A stretch of DNA of 64,000 nt from Dactylis glomerata (Eukaryota; Streptophyta; Magnoliopsida; Poales; Poaceae). The position numbers and the translations under genes were made by a program. Position 1 is the stretch's first letter. Each line of letters opens with the position of its first letter. Of the stretch, positions 31,235 to 42,100 are shown piece after piece. The DNA lies in contig QXEO01002115.1 of NCBI GenBank assembly GCA_007115705.1, forward strand, positions 1,193,227 through 1,257,226. The letters run 5' to 3'. The notes beneath the pieces are model-generated. The model worked only from the letters and a program-made list of their open reading frames with translations. It did no database searches and was not told where the DNA came from.

Positions 31235-31687
31235 TCACTCGTCGTCGCCGGCGGCCTCCGCAGCATGAGCCCAGTGCGACTGGCCACCCTCGAATACCAG
31301 CTCGACGAAGCCAGCCGGGCTCACCGGCGGCGCAGCGAGGCCGGATACCTCGCCGTCGAGGCGGCGACGCTCGGGCGGTGCGCTCTGGCTGCGCCTCGCC
31401 GCAGAACGCCGCTCCACCTCCCGGCTCCGCCGGTTGACGTCGAGGCCGCGCTCGAGTGCCGGAGGCGGCAGTCGAGCTCGCCGCCCGAGCTCGACGTCGT
31501 CGGCATCCGTAGGCGTCCGCGGCGGGGAAGCACGGACGACCATCCGACGTACGCCGCCCTCGGCGGCGCGTCGACTCTGCTGGCGTCGGCGGCGCCGCCT
31601 GCATATGCAGACGGCGCAGGCTACAACGCCGACGATGCTGCTGGCGGCTGCCACTCCGGCAAGGATCCAAGGGAGAGAATGCTTCAT
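31235..31687 (-). CDS. Possible small single-pass membrane protein, unknown family
   Basis: Minus-strand frame of 150 residues from ATG 31685-31687 to TGA 31235-31237. Residues 8-29 are a clear hydrophobic segment (ILAGVAAASSIVGVVACAVCIC) followed at once by RRRRRRQQSRR, the arrangement of a signal-anchor with a basic cytosolic stop. The rest is Arg/Pro/Ser-rich and probably disordered. The upstream minus-strand sequence is CT-rich and leader-like. I do not recognise the family. An overlapping 245-codon plus-strand frame (31088-31825) is longer but is Arg-rich, without domain character, and is probably the GC-rich shadow. It is the best candidate for a host gene in the window, but expression is unproven. 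Confidence 0.45.
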   Translation of the reverse strand: MKHSLPWILAGVAAASSIVGVVACAVCICRRRRRRQQSRRAAEGGVRRMVVRASPPRTPTDADDVELGRRARLPPPALERGLDVNRRSREVERRSAARRSQSAPPERRRLDGEVSGLAAPPVSPAGFVELVFEGGQSHWAHAAEAAGDDE

Positions 31688-31825
31688 CTTTTACGGATTG
31701 GAAATCGGAGCAGAGGCGGCGTGAGGCGGCGTGGCGCTACTAGTGAGAAGACGGAGCGTGGTGGTGCAGAGTGGAGTCGTTTAGATGTGGTGTCTAGGGC
31801 CATTCCCACATTCGTAGGGCGATGA

Positions 31826-32645
31826 TTGGCTCGGCTCGGTCCGGCTCGCTTCTCTCACGAGCCGAGAAAACTTGTCGGCCCGAGCTCGGCTCAAACTCAT
31901 ACATAGACGTTGTGTGCATGTTTTGAAGATTTTGGCCATCGAATTGAGCATTGATATATTCATATTTTTCCAAAACAACGCAAAGTATATCAATTCACAT
32001 AGGGGGAAATCCATTCCAAGGAAATATTCAATTTTGAAAGCACATTTTCATGATACTAGAGTATACATTTTACCTCAAAATTAGAAGGAAACACACATAT
32101 CTTGTCCATTCTTTCTCAACTCAAATTCCTGAAAATAGAAAAAAATAAACCACAAGTGCACAATGGAAAATTACACAATGATAGATAGTAGTTCAACACA
32201 ACTCACAACAAGTCGATGTCGACACGGTTACAACTTAAGTTCTAAGTTCAACACAAATCAAATAAAGTAACATCCACTTGCAAGGTTTCGAAGTTCCAAT
32301 TCAATAACACAAGTTCAAATCCTAATGAGATCGTCATCCATCTCCAGTCTCCAACTTTATTCTCCATGAACAAAAATGGCAACATCCACATGACATGAAA
32401 GTCTACTAACAATAGGTTTAGTTCATTTATTTGTTCATATGAGAAGTGATGGTCTCCATATTTTTTGCTCATAACTATCTACTTACCAATTGTTTTAATA
32501 ATTTACCCCACTCCTAAGAAAATGGATGGTCTCCACATTTTCCTCCTCATCTTCCTCCTTCTCGTAAATTTTTTCTAGTTAGGCGAGAATTGTACATTAT
32601 ATGGTAATAAAGTTAGAGAGTTGAAAATGTGAGAAGGAGATCAAG
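31826..32645. other. Unassigned, possibly 3' part of a degraded hAT element
   Basis: A GGCTCGGCTCGG / CGAGCTCGGCTC cluster at 31830-31900 has terminal-region character, and similar GGCC/GAGC-rich words appear at 34310-34370. The hAT coding remnant lies between. No defined terminal inverted repeats. Confidence 0.3.
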
Positions 32646-32909
32646 TCATACCATCACATTCAAGTCACTATGGGTACCCTTAATATAAATTGCACCACAC
32701 ACCAATGCTTCCACCATATCCGGTTTTAGAGAACTCCTATAGTCATCTATAACACTTCCAATGGCTCTAAAAGTTGATTCCGATGACATGGAACTGGCTA
32801 GGATAGTCAAGAACTGCGTCACCAACTTTGCCAACACAGGGTATCTAAGTGAATTCAATGGCGAGGATCTCAGTAGGGTGAGGTTTGGCGCCCGCCCTAC
32901 CTTGCCCAC
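32646..32909 (-). pseudogene. hAT transposase C-terminal dimerisation domain fragment
   Basis: The minus-strand frame encodes RYPVLAKLVTQFLTI, SSMSSESTFRAIGSVIDDYRS and LKPDMVEALVCGAIYIKG. This is the hAT family C-terminal dimerisation domain (typically P-x-L-x-x-L-A ... S-E-x-x-F-S ... R-x-x-L-x-x-x-x-v-E-a-L). The domain is nearly complete, but the rest of the transposase upstream (right side) is not recognisable, so this is a relic. The ATG at its start is not a natural start. Confidence 0.7.
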
Positions 32910-34571
32910 GACAAAAGGAATACCTATGGAGATCTACGCATCGATCAACAAGGATTAGCATACATGATCGATAGGGATTAGCCTATGTAAGTATCGCAAG
33001 GTCAGCCAAAGATTAGCGCATCACAACGATCTGCTTGTTGGGCCATGAGACCTAGGCAGCTGGGCCTTTTGCCAAAAGATTGAACGAGGATCTCCAAGCC
33101 TACACAACAATCTTCCAACCTAACGAAAGAAGTGATCATCGAGCGATAGGAACTGCTATCGCTGGCGGCTGACCTGTAACGCTTCAAGATCCCTATAGAA
33201 GATAGCTAGGGAGCCAAGTCGGACAACGGACGGCAAGGCAGCGGGCAGCAAGCGCAGCAGGGTGGGGGCCGACGGGCGACGGCACCGCTGGAAGGCAAAC
33301 TGATTGAGGTAGATTGAAATTGTGCAATTGTAGATGAACATGAAAGCAAATGGGAAAGGTACAATGTCTCTAAATTTTCTACGTATTTTTTTACCATTTT
33401 AAGGGGCAACACTCTAACCCAAGCGCACACTAGAGTAGACAATTTTGAATTTTAGCATCAATTTTATTTGTGCTTGAGAGTTCGCCCAACCTCAATATTT
33501 TTTGTCCTTTGCCACTGAGTGAATTCACTTTCCACCATTCAAGCATGATGGACTTAGGATTTGGATCCTCAAGCGGGTCTTCTAGGTAGTTTATCAATTC
33601 ACTGTTTGATGACTTTGTAGTGGTGTTTGCTCGGTGGGCCTGGATGCCACTGGCCCTTTGGCCTTTTCAGATTTGAGTAGCACGATGCTCGGGTTCACCT
33701 TCGAGTGGGATTTGCCACTGGCATTCCCCTTCATCCCCCTGGCCGGCACTATCTCCCCATGAATAGAGGAGATCGGATTCTTCTTCTTACCCTCCTTCTC
33801 CATTGCATTGCTGGGCTGTGCGTGACAGGGAACAAGGAACATGCTCAACATAGAAATAGGTCCTCATTGCCAGCATGTCTCCTCTAGCACCATCTCAACT
33901 GCATGAGGTCAGGCCCTCGTCGCTGACCTATCATCCCGATCTAAAGCCGCTGGTGAGCAGGAGGACGAGCGGGACAGGGGCACAAGAGAGGAGCTATACC
34001 TAGCAGGGGCAACGGCGACCGGCGCCATGCTCTGCAGCGGCGGTGGCAGTAAGTTTGAGTGAGGAGTGAGGAAGGAACGTCTTGAGGAGGAGAACGATAC
34101 CAAGGAAACACGAGCGTGCCCTATCATATTCTCCATCGATCGCTTGATGGGCTGGACCGCCGCAGGCCAGAATATGCCCAGTATCTCTCTTTCTCTTCTT
34201 TTAAAAAATTAAACCAAACTAACAGGACAAACCATGCTGAGCCAGCAGGATTAAAAGCTTGCCACAGTCCAACAAAATGGGATCGCACTGGTTAAAATCT
34301 CTAGCGGGCCAAGCCCAACTCAGGCCAAGCTAGGAAAAGCTCGGGCAGAGCCAAAAATTCGGCCCGAAATTCCAGCCTTACTTTCATCTAGTTTGTTTTA
34401 GCCTTGGCTGTTGCTTGATGGTGCTCCCTGTTTTGCACTTATGTTTTTTTGTTTCATTTTTCTCTTTGTTGTTGCAAACAGGGGTTTCCTTCCCCCACAT
34501 ACTTTGTTGTACTTTTTTACTTTCATTAAAGAAGGGCAAGTTATTGCCTTCCCACTAAACAAAGGAGTGCT
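32910..34571. other. Unassigned old sequence
   Basis: No convincing frame. 34411-34571 is T-rich and resembles a LINE 3'UTR, but I cannot prove it. GC-rich patches at 33220-33290 and 33950-34060 give chance frames. Confidence 0.3.
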
Positions 34572-34726
34572 TGTTAGAGTTTATACGTGTATTAGCTTCT
34601 ATATTCTACCCCGGTCTTTATACCACTATTCATACTTTGTATGTTACCCTGTGATATAATGCAATCGACGCACTAGCCCTTAGATGTGCTATCCCTTAAC
34701 CTTAACATGTAACCCTAATTTTTACA
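34572..34726 (+). mobile_element. Short (155-bp) LTR of a third copia family
   Basis: TGTTAGAGTTTATACG...AATTTTTACA, directly followed by TGGTATCAGA (34727-34736), a tRNA-iMet PBS. GTGCT precedes it. The matching 3' LTR is not found, so the element is 3' truncated. Confidence 0.6.
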
Positions 34727-35540
34727 TGGTATCAGACTTGCTCCCGTCACTGCCCTCGCTATTACGAGTGGCGTGACCACCTCTACCTCTTCTCCTGATA
34801 TGATAGGCGCGATGACTTCCTCCATCATTGAATCGCTGATAGTCAGAATTTTTGGCATCCTCTGGCACACTTGGATCGATGACACTAGGCGCGTTTATAG
34901 CGTCATCTGGCGTGCTTGGCATGACCTCCTCATTTTCCTTCTCCGGCATGGGTACCCACTCCGGTGCGTTCCCCGACATGTGTGACTGCTCGCTCTCGCC
35001 TTTCTCCTATGGCATCCCGCAGTTCTCCTATGGAACTGTTGTCATGACATCTCATATAATTTACTACGTGGGCCACATCATGCTGATGTCGCCCCATCAT
35101 GGTTTCTGCTGAGGATGACTACGGCGTTTGGCTCGCCGCTCAACTCAATGTTTTGGTGTTCTCGACTCGGTCTGATCGGCCGCCCTGAGACATCTCTTTG
35201 CCGCTCCGATCTTGGTATTCAGCATGCACCCTTCGACTCCATGATGTCATCGGCGCCATTTAGTTTGGCAACCTGACAGCTAGCAAACTTAAGGCAGAAA
35301 ATGATCTATTTTTGGCTACATTTACTCATCATAGTGTTCTCCAATGGTGGTCATGACGCTGTCCCCGGATGGTCACGTCCATTCTGAACCTTGCACATAA
35401 TGCATGGATTCAGCTAGACTCGACTATTTTTGGCACAATTCAGCCATCTCTATCTGTAGGCGTTGTTCGTATAGTCATTTTTGCTACTATTGCTCATGAA
35501 GCCGGATACTTATAACTCTTTTCCGTCCTTGATGATAGAG
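34727..35540 (+). mobile_element. Degraded 5' internal region of short-LTR copia
   Basis: PBS and then about 800 bp with broken gag-like coding. The stretch near 35240-35500 can be read with shifts as a UBN2-type gag (NLTASKLKAENDLFLATFTHHSVLQWW, then HNAWIQLDSTIF). Too decayed for a frame-accurate call. Confidence 0.4.
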
Positions 35541-37308
35541 CCTTGGAAATGCGGGTACATTGTAGTACTTTTACCCTTGAAAAATAAATATGATCAAAGA
35601 TCTAGAGATTGCTAGACACAATATTGAGGTGAAGAGAACAACAGTGGTGGAGAGACAGGTTAATTTTTTCTGTTTGGCTTTGAATTGGGGAAGATGGATT
35701 TACACATGTTTTATCTAGGAAGTCAAAGAAGAAGATTAAATATGCTTGCAAGGTTCAATTGAGAGAGGCACTATCTAGGGCTAGTGCTGGGTCTGGAGGG
35801 GCACAATCCAATTATTCTGCTGCCTTAGTGAAGGTTAACAATGCTCACCCTTTGAGTGGCATTGTTACTGGAACAAGGGTTAGGAAGAAAAATTTAAAAT
35901 ATCTATGATTGGTATGAGGTTAACTTGCAGAGCTGTGGTAAGAAAGGTATGAGCAGATTTCTGGTGGACTTGATTAAAAAACAATGTCTGGATTTTATTG
36001 GTTTGCAAGAAACTACTCATTTTTTAGGAAAAAATGATCCTTTGTATCAATTTTCTTGGAGATGGGTACCCTCCATTGGTAAATTCAGAGGTATTCTGGG
36101 AGCCTTTAGATTGCCAAGGTTCGATGTGTGTGATATTATATCAAGTTTAGTTTGTTTGATATGAAAGTTCAAAGGAAGTGGAATCTGGTGATATATAGTC
36201 CATGGAGCTGCTCAAAACTATGACAAACAATAATTTATGGTAGAATTAGTCTATGTTTGTATTGATCAAAGATTACCTTTGTTGGTGGGAGGTGATTTTA
36301 ACCTACTGAGAAATGCTTCAAAGAAAATACTTCTCTCAGAAATCACAGGTGCACTGATATGTGTAATTCTATCATCAATACTTGTGAACTGAGAGAAATT
36401 TATATGACTGGTGGTCATTTCACCTATTCAAATAACCGTATTAATCCCACTCTGTAGAAGTTAGACATGTTTTTGATGAGCGGTGATTGGGAAGATCTTT
36501 TTCCTCTCACAACTATGCACGAGCTACCCAGAGAAGTGTCTAATCATAATCCCATATTTTATACGCAATGGAGGGGCAGAACAAGACAAAAAGACATTTC
36601 AGATTTGAGGTAAGTTCAATGAAAGAAGAGGGGTTCCTAGATAGAGTTTCTAGACCTTGGTTGCAACCTATTAGAGCCATGAATAGCCTCGAGACTATAC
36701 AAAATAAACTGAAGATTGTGAAAAAAAAAGTCTGAAAGGTTGGGGAGTAAACTTGAGAGACAAGATATCAAGAGAAAAAAGAAACCACACAAGAATTGCA
36801 GGAGTTAGAAGAAGTGGAGGAAGATGGACTACTTTGTAGTGATCAAGTCCTCAAGAAAACTCATATTCAAGAAGAACTGATGCATGTTACTCCTTGAAAA
36901 AGAGGAGAGTTTCTGGCATTAGAGATCCAAAGATACCTAGCTTTTGCAGGGGGATAACAATACAACTTTCTACCATAGAGTAGCTAATGAGGGAAAATAG
37001 AAAAGTACTATTTTCTCACTGAAAGAAGGGACAATTGATATAAAAGGAACATAAGATTTATTGGCAGATGCTACTAGTTTCTACAAAATCCTTTTTGTTC
37101 CAGTCCTAGATGCTGTTATCAGATTTCTGACATCTAGGCAGCAGAAGAAAAACTAAATGATGAAGACAAAGCTGCTCTGGGCAGAGAATTTACTGAAGAG
37201 GAGATAAAAATGCAATTGACATGATGGAGAAAAACAAAGCAGTTGGTCCTGATGAATTTCCCATGGAATTTTATAAGAATTTTTTGGATATAAGTTACAG
37301 CTACTTGG
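35541..37308 (+). pseudogene. Degraded LINE: endonuclease and start of reverse transcriptase
   Basis: 35900-36170 encodes a LINE endonuclease/exonuclease/phosphatase N-terminus, with KQCLDFIGLQETTHF holding the catalytic Glu of the Q-E-T motif. Further on, in shifting frames, come LLVGGDFNLL (36280s), CELREIYMTGGHFTYSN, KLDMFLMSGDWEDLF (after a stop at about 36456) and NHNPIF, the expected order of endonuclease motifs. At 37226-37290 MEKNKAVGPDEFPMEFYKNF is the start of a LINE reverse transcriptase. The element ends at about 37308, where a duplicated decamer and a Stowaway scrap begin. Multiple stops and frameshifts make it long dead. Confidence 0.75.
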
Positions 37309-37369
37309 TACCATGCAAGTAATACTAATTCACTCACACATATTTCCGAACAGAGGGAGTACCATGCAA
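37309..37369. repeat. Direct repeats TACCATGCAA flanking a 41-bp Stowaway-like scrap
   Basis: TACCATGCAA occurs at 37309-37318 and 37360-37369. Between them lies DNA ending CCGAACAGAGGGAG, the terminus of a Stowaway MITE in reverse (CTCCCTCTGTTCGG). This looks like filler DNA from break repair or an incomplete insertion. Confidence 0.55.
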
Positions 37370-37659
37370 AAAACTCATATAGGACGCGACCTCCAACCAA
37401 ACCAGGCAGCATCGGCCTTTGCGACTTGGCGTGCATCTATCTATACCCTATAGAGACGACAGATATAGAGATGGTGCAGGTATGCATTGACACTATCTAG
37501 CATGCATACGTACAAAAGGTGTTTCATCTAATTACAAGTGGTGCCAGGTGCAAATAACAACCGTTGAGTACATCAGCTAACCCAGCCAAAAGTAACAGTT
37601 CAATAGGAGGCCGGCCGGAGACTAACTGAGCTATCATCCTTTTATATTATTACAACATA

Positions 37660-37745
37660 CTCCCTCGGATCGGAAAAGAGTGCTGGTGGTTCTGTACTTA
37701 GTACAAAGTTTGTACTAGGTCACCAACACTTTTTTCCGATTGGAG
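37660..37745. mobile_element. Small Stowaway (Tc1/mariner) MITE, about 86 bp
   Basis: It starts CTCCCTCGGATCGGAAAAGA after TA and ends TTTTTTCCGATTGGAG. The ends pair as imperfect inverted repeats and the interior has the palindrome GTACTTAGTACAAAGTTTGTACTAGGT. The right TA target base pair has decayed. Confidence 0.7.
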
Positions 37746-37835
37746 CGTTGGCGAAGCTTGGAATGAACCATATAGGAGTCTCTGACCATGCCCAGGTATT
37801 GTTGGTTGAGAAACCAATAGCTGCGTCTATACCAT

Positions 37836-38186
37836 TCAAACTGAAGCGGCAAACTTCATGGTGTGGCCTAAAATCATAGCGAATTGCTTAGTTCGAGGTG
37901 TATACATAGGGGCAACATCTTCACCGGCTACTGCAATGTCAATCGGATAGCTCACTACAAGGAAAAGAGAATGTGGTCCGAGGTCATCCATCTTTCCCCA
38001 ACGCCTAAGTGGGTGTAACTGACTAGTGTCCTTCAAGAACACAATGCAGTGAAACCCAGAAGCATAGGTGTGAAGGGTGCGACCGAAGTGAACAATATCA
38101 TCAACAACTGCATGAGCAGGATGAAGAGAATCACCATGATCACCAGTAATGCCACGGGTATAGATCAGAAAGAAGTCTCGAACCAT
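37836..38186 (-). pseudogene. F-box-associated DUF295-like gene fragment
   Basis: Minus-strand frame of 116 codons. RWGKMDDLGPHSLFLVVSYPI resembles the conserved W-x-x-v-x-x-L-G-d-x-x-l-F-l-g-x-n-y/s segment of DUF295 (KIB-type F-box associated) proteins, with HCIVFLKDTSQLHPL before it as the preceding strand. Neither the F-box nor the C-terminus can be found, so it is a fragment. DUF295 genes are very numerous in grasses. The match is by eye, and a different beta-rich host protein is possible. Confidence 0.4.
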
Positions 38187-38518
38187 GTGGAGTTCTTGCT
38201 AACCACCACATACTATCATAATGATTAAGTTTAGCGTAATGCACTTCGTGTGGCAGCTGGATCTTGCCGACGGCGGCATGCTACGTCGTGTCCCACTTGG
38301 TGGTGTCGTCGTGGAGCTCCGATATCCCTCATTCTTGCTCTGGTATTTTTGGTGGCCAGTTCGGTTCTACTTGTTCTATTTTTTCAATCTTTGATCTGGT
38401 TTATAAAAGAATCCCCTCATCACTTTATATCGATTCAGTTGTTTGGCTTTATTTATTAAGTGTGACGAAAGCCTCATTCGAGAAGCCTACAAATTTACAG
38501 GAAGGAAAAGAAATGATG

Positions 38519-38987
38519 CTAGTAGGATTTTTTGTTATTAACTGTATGTTTGTTTGTGGTCTCTTGGTGACTATTACATGAACATGTTTGGTGTTTGCAT
38601 TCTGTTGACCCAGAGCTCTATTTTAGTAATGCCTGTGACTATCTGCAACATGTGGGGAAGCCTGCCGCTTGCTCTGTGATGGACGCCAGAAGAAAGATAG
38701 CCAAGTGAGGGCTCTGCCGCACCATGTGTCTCTTCTTATGGCCAAGATTTAAAGCCGACCGACTATACCTTCAATAATGCATGCCCTTTGCACGTAGGAG
38801 TAATATTAAGCTCATGTGTTGTATTATTCAACGTACTCCATATAAATCTTTCTTTCCAAAACATATATAAATAGAATTTGAATATCAAACATCATAAATT
38901 CAAAAGAATTCAAAAATAATAAGAGAATAGGAATATAAACTTTGAGACAAATGAGTTGGGTCATGGGGTTACATTGTAATTTCTAAG
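38519..38987. repeat. Local duplication, copy 1, left part
   Basis: It aligns with 46560-47113 (CTAGTAGGATTTTTTGTTATT through GAGACAAATGAGTTGGGTT). Copy 1 resumes at 43929 after the copia insertion and again at 44951. The last five bases, CTAAG, are the target duplication of the copia element. Confidence 0.8.
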
Positions 38988-39124
38988 TGTTAGAATAAGA
39001 GTCCGTTACGACTTGTTTTAGAGTTTGCTTGTAATTCAAGTTAGGGTTAGCCGCCGGCCCCACATATATACCCCTTGTAATCTCCAAACTATGCAATCAA
39101 TCAAGAGACAAATATTATTCTACA
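38988..39124 (+). repeat. Left LTR (137 bp) of short-LTR copia
   Basis: TGTTAGAATAAGAGTCCG...TATTATTCTACA, with CATATATA at 39063-39070 as probable TATA box and the PBS immediately following. Confidence 0.9.
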
Positions 39125-39151
39125 TGGTATCAGACTAAACCGATCTAGGGC

Positions 39152-42100
39152 ATGTCGCCGCCCACCCCGCCACCACCGCCGCCGCCCGGCCACTTCGAGC
39201 GGCGCGCCAAGCTCGCCGCCTCCAAACTCGCCGCCGCTATGGCGCAATCCTCCTGCTCTACCTCCACCTCTCTCCCCACCCAAAACCTAGCAAATCCTAC
39301 ACCACCCACCATCCAATATGCCGATACAATTCAAGATGTTAGTCCTTTTATCCCTGTTACTTTAGATCTTCCCAAGCACAACTACTACCATTGGCGCCAC
39401 CTCTTCGAAGTTCATCTAGGCCGCTGCAATCTCCTCGGCCACGTCGACGCCAACTCCGTTCCCCAGCCTTCGGATCCTCGCTGGGTAAAGGACGACCTCG
39501 CCATCATCCAATGGATCTACCAATGGGTGTCCACCGAGATCTTCAATCTCGTCTTTCGTGACGCCTCCAACACCGCCATGCTTTGGGCGGCCCTCCGTCA
39601 ACTGTTTCAAGACAACATCGATGCCCGCGTCAACACCCTACACATCGAGCTCCGCAGCACCGTCTAAGATGACTCCCCCGTGGGGGTTTATTGTCAGCGG
39701 CTCAAGTCCCTCGCCGATGAGCTCCGCGAACTCGGCGACCCCATCGACGACCGCTAACTCATCAATGTTCTTCTTGTCAGACTCGATGAACATTTTGACA
39801 AGCAAGCCTCCTTCATCCCCATGATGCATCCGCGACCCTCCTTCTCCGAGGTCCGCTCCATGCTTCAATGGGCAGATCGCGCCATCACCACCAAGGAAGC
39901 TCGTCCCCAAGTCTTCGCGGCCATCCAACGCCCTCCGGCTCCAGCACCACCACCGCCGCCTCCTCCTACACTGGTGCAACCACCTCCAGGATGGCGCCCC
40001 AGCCCCAACTACCGTGGCACACGGCCGATCTATCGACCTCCACGGCCCTTGGCACCATCGGCTTCTTCAGGTGCACCACCAGCTCTGGCTTCTCCACCGG
40101 CTCCAGCACCTCCAGCATCGCCGAACTACCGCCCACCCCATGACCCATGGACCGGCCTTGTGCAGGCCTGGCCCATGCCCTGGGCGGCTCTGTCTCTAGT
40201 CGGCGCTCCACCCGCTTACACCGGCTCCTGGATGCCGGGCATGCGCCCGCACACCGGCTCCCCCGGACTACTTGGTCTGCGCCCTCCATCGCAGGCCTAC
40301 GTCGCTGCTCCATCCTACTATCCCTACAGCGCACCGTCACCAATGAACTACAACACCTCAACAGGCGGCAACTATCCGATGTACCAGCTTTCGCCGCCAC
40401 CGCTCGCTTTAGCGCCGCCAACTGCACCAACCTCGTTTCCCGTGACAACCCCTAGCTGGGACCAAGCCGCGTTCCTCCAGGCCATGAACAACTTTGTTGC
40501 TCAAGGAAACTCAGCTATGGATTGGATTTTCGATTCTGGTGCATCTAGTCATATGTCTAATTCGCGTAATATGCTGTCATCGTGCACTTCTTCACCTTTT
40601 TCCTCTATTGCTCTTGGAGATGGTTCTTTAATCCCTATCCATTGTGTTGGTCAAACCCATCTTCCATACACCACCTAACCACTTTTTCTTCATGATGTTC
40701 TTGTTGCCCCTGCCCTAATTAAAAACTTAATTTCCGTTCGCCAATTTACACGTGATAATCCTGTCTCCGTTGAATTTGATCGTTTTGGCTTATCTGTGAA
40801 AGATTACATGACCAAGGCGGAGATCGTACGCTTCAATAGTTCAAGAGACCTATACTCTATCAACGGCGCACCCACCACCGCTCAGCCCTCCTCCATGGCT
40901 GCTTCGGTGGATTTATGGCATCAACGACTCGGACATCCTCAAGCTGCCACACTATCCAATCTTCTTAGTGAATTTTCAATTTTATGTAATAAAGATTATC
41001 ATGATACTTCAGTTTGCGAGTCATGTCAATTAGGCAAACATGTTCGTCTTCCCTTTAGTACCTCCCAATCTTCTAGCACTTTTCCCTTTGAATTACTACA
41101 TTGTGATTTATGGACCTCTCCACATGAAAGTTTTTCTGGTCTTGTTATTCTTGATGATTTCACACACTTTATTTGGACTTTTCCTATGCGCAACAAATCT
41201 GATGTCCACACAATATTTCTCAATTTTCAATGATATGTAGCAACTCACTTCTTTTTGCCTATAAAATTTATTCAATGCGATAATGGTAAAGAATTTGACA
41301 ACAATCAAAATAGAATTTTCTTCCTTAGTCATGGCATCCTCCTTCGTTTTTCCTGTCCCTATACATCTCCCCAAAACGGCAAGGCCGAACGAGCTCTCCG
41401 AACAATTAATGATATTATTCGTACACTTTTAATTAACTCATCTATGCCTCCTAGATATTGGACTGAGGCCCTACGCACTGCAACATATCTTCTCAATATT
41501 CGACCAACTAAATCCAATCTCCATAACACTCCCTATTTTTCTCTTTTTAGATGTCATCCTGATTACTCCGAGCTTCGTGTTTTTGGTTGCCTTTGCTTCC
41601 CTAACACGTATGCCCAATCACCAAATAAACTAGCCCCCCGATCCATCTCCTGCATGTTTCTTGGTTACTCCGATGAACATAAAGGTTTTCGTTGCCTTGA
41701 TCTCCTCTCTGGCCGTATTCACATCTCTCGACATGTCACTTTTGTTGAAATTTTTTTCCTTTTTCAAAACATCACACGTCATCTGAAATTGACACTTCTA
41801 CCACGACTTCCTCACCTCGCCAACCCACCTTCAATCCTCTCTACATCACACCAAATACAACACCACCATACTCCTCCCCGACCCCTGCCGCGGCAGCCGA
41901 AACAGCTGCAAATCCTGCCGCGGCAGCATGCGATAACACCGCGGCAGCCGATTTGGCTGAAAACGCTGCCGCGGCAGATTTTCCTGCCGCGCCTCCCGAC
42001 CCTGCCTCTCCAATGCCCGCTGCCGCGGCAAACTTTCCTGCCGTGACTCCTAACCCTGCCTCTCCAATGCCCGCATCCTCCGCTGCGCCGTGCAATTCTT

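Noticed and set aside
31088..31825. 245-codon plus-strand frame overlapping the small membrane-protein gene
   Set aside because: Arg/Ala/Pro-rich without any domain; the opposite strand has a coherent transmembrane segment. Not excluded completely, but less likely.
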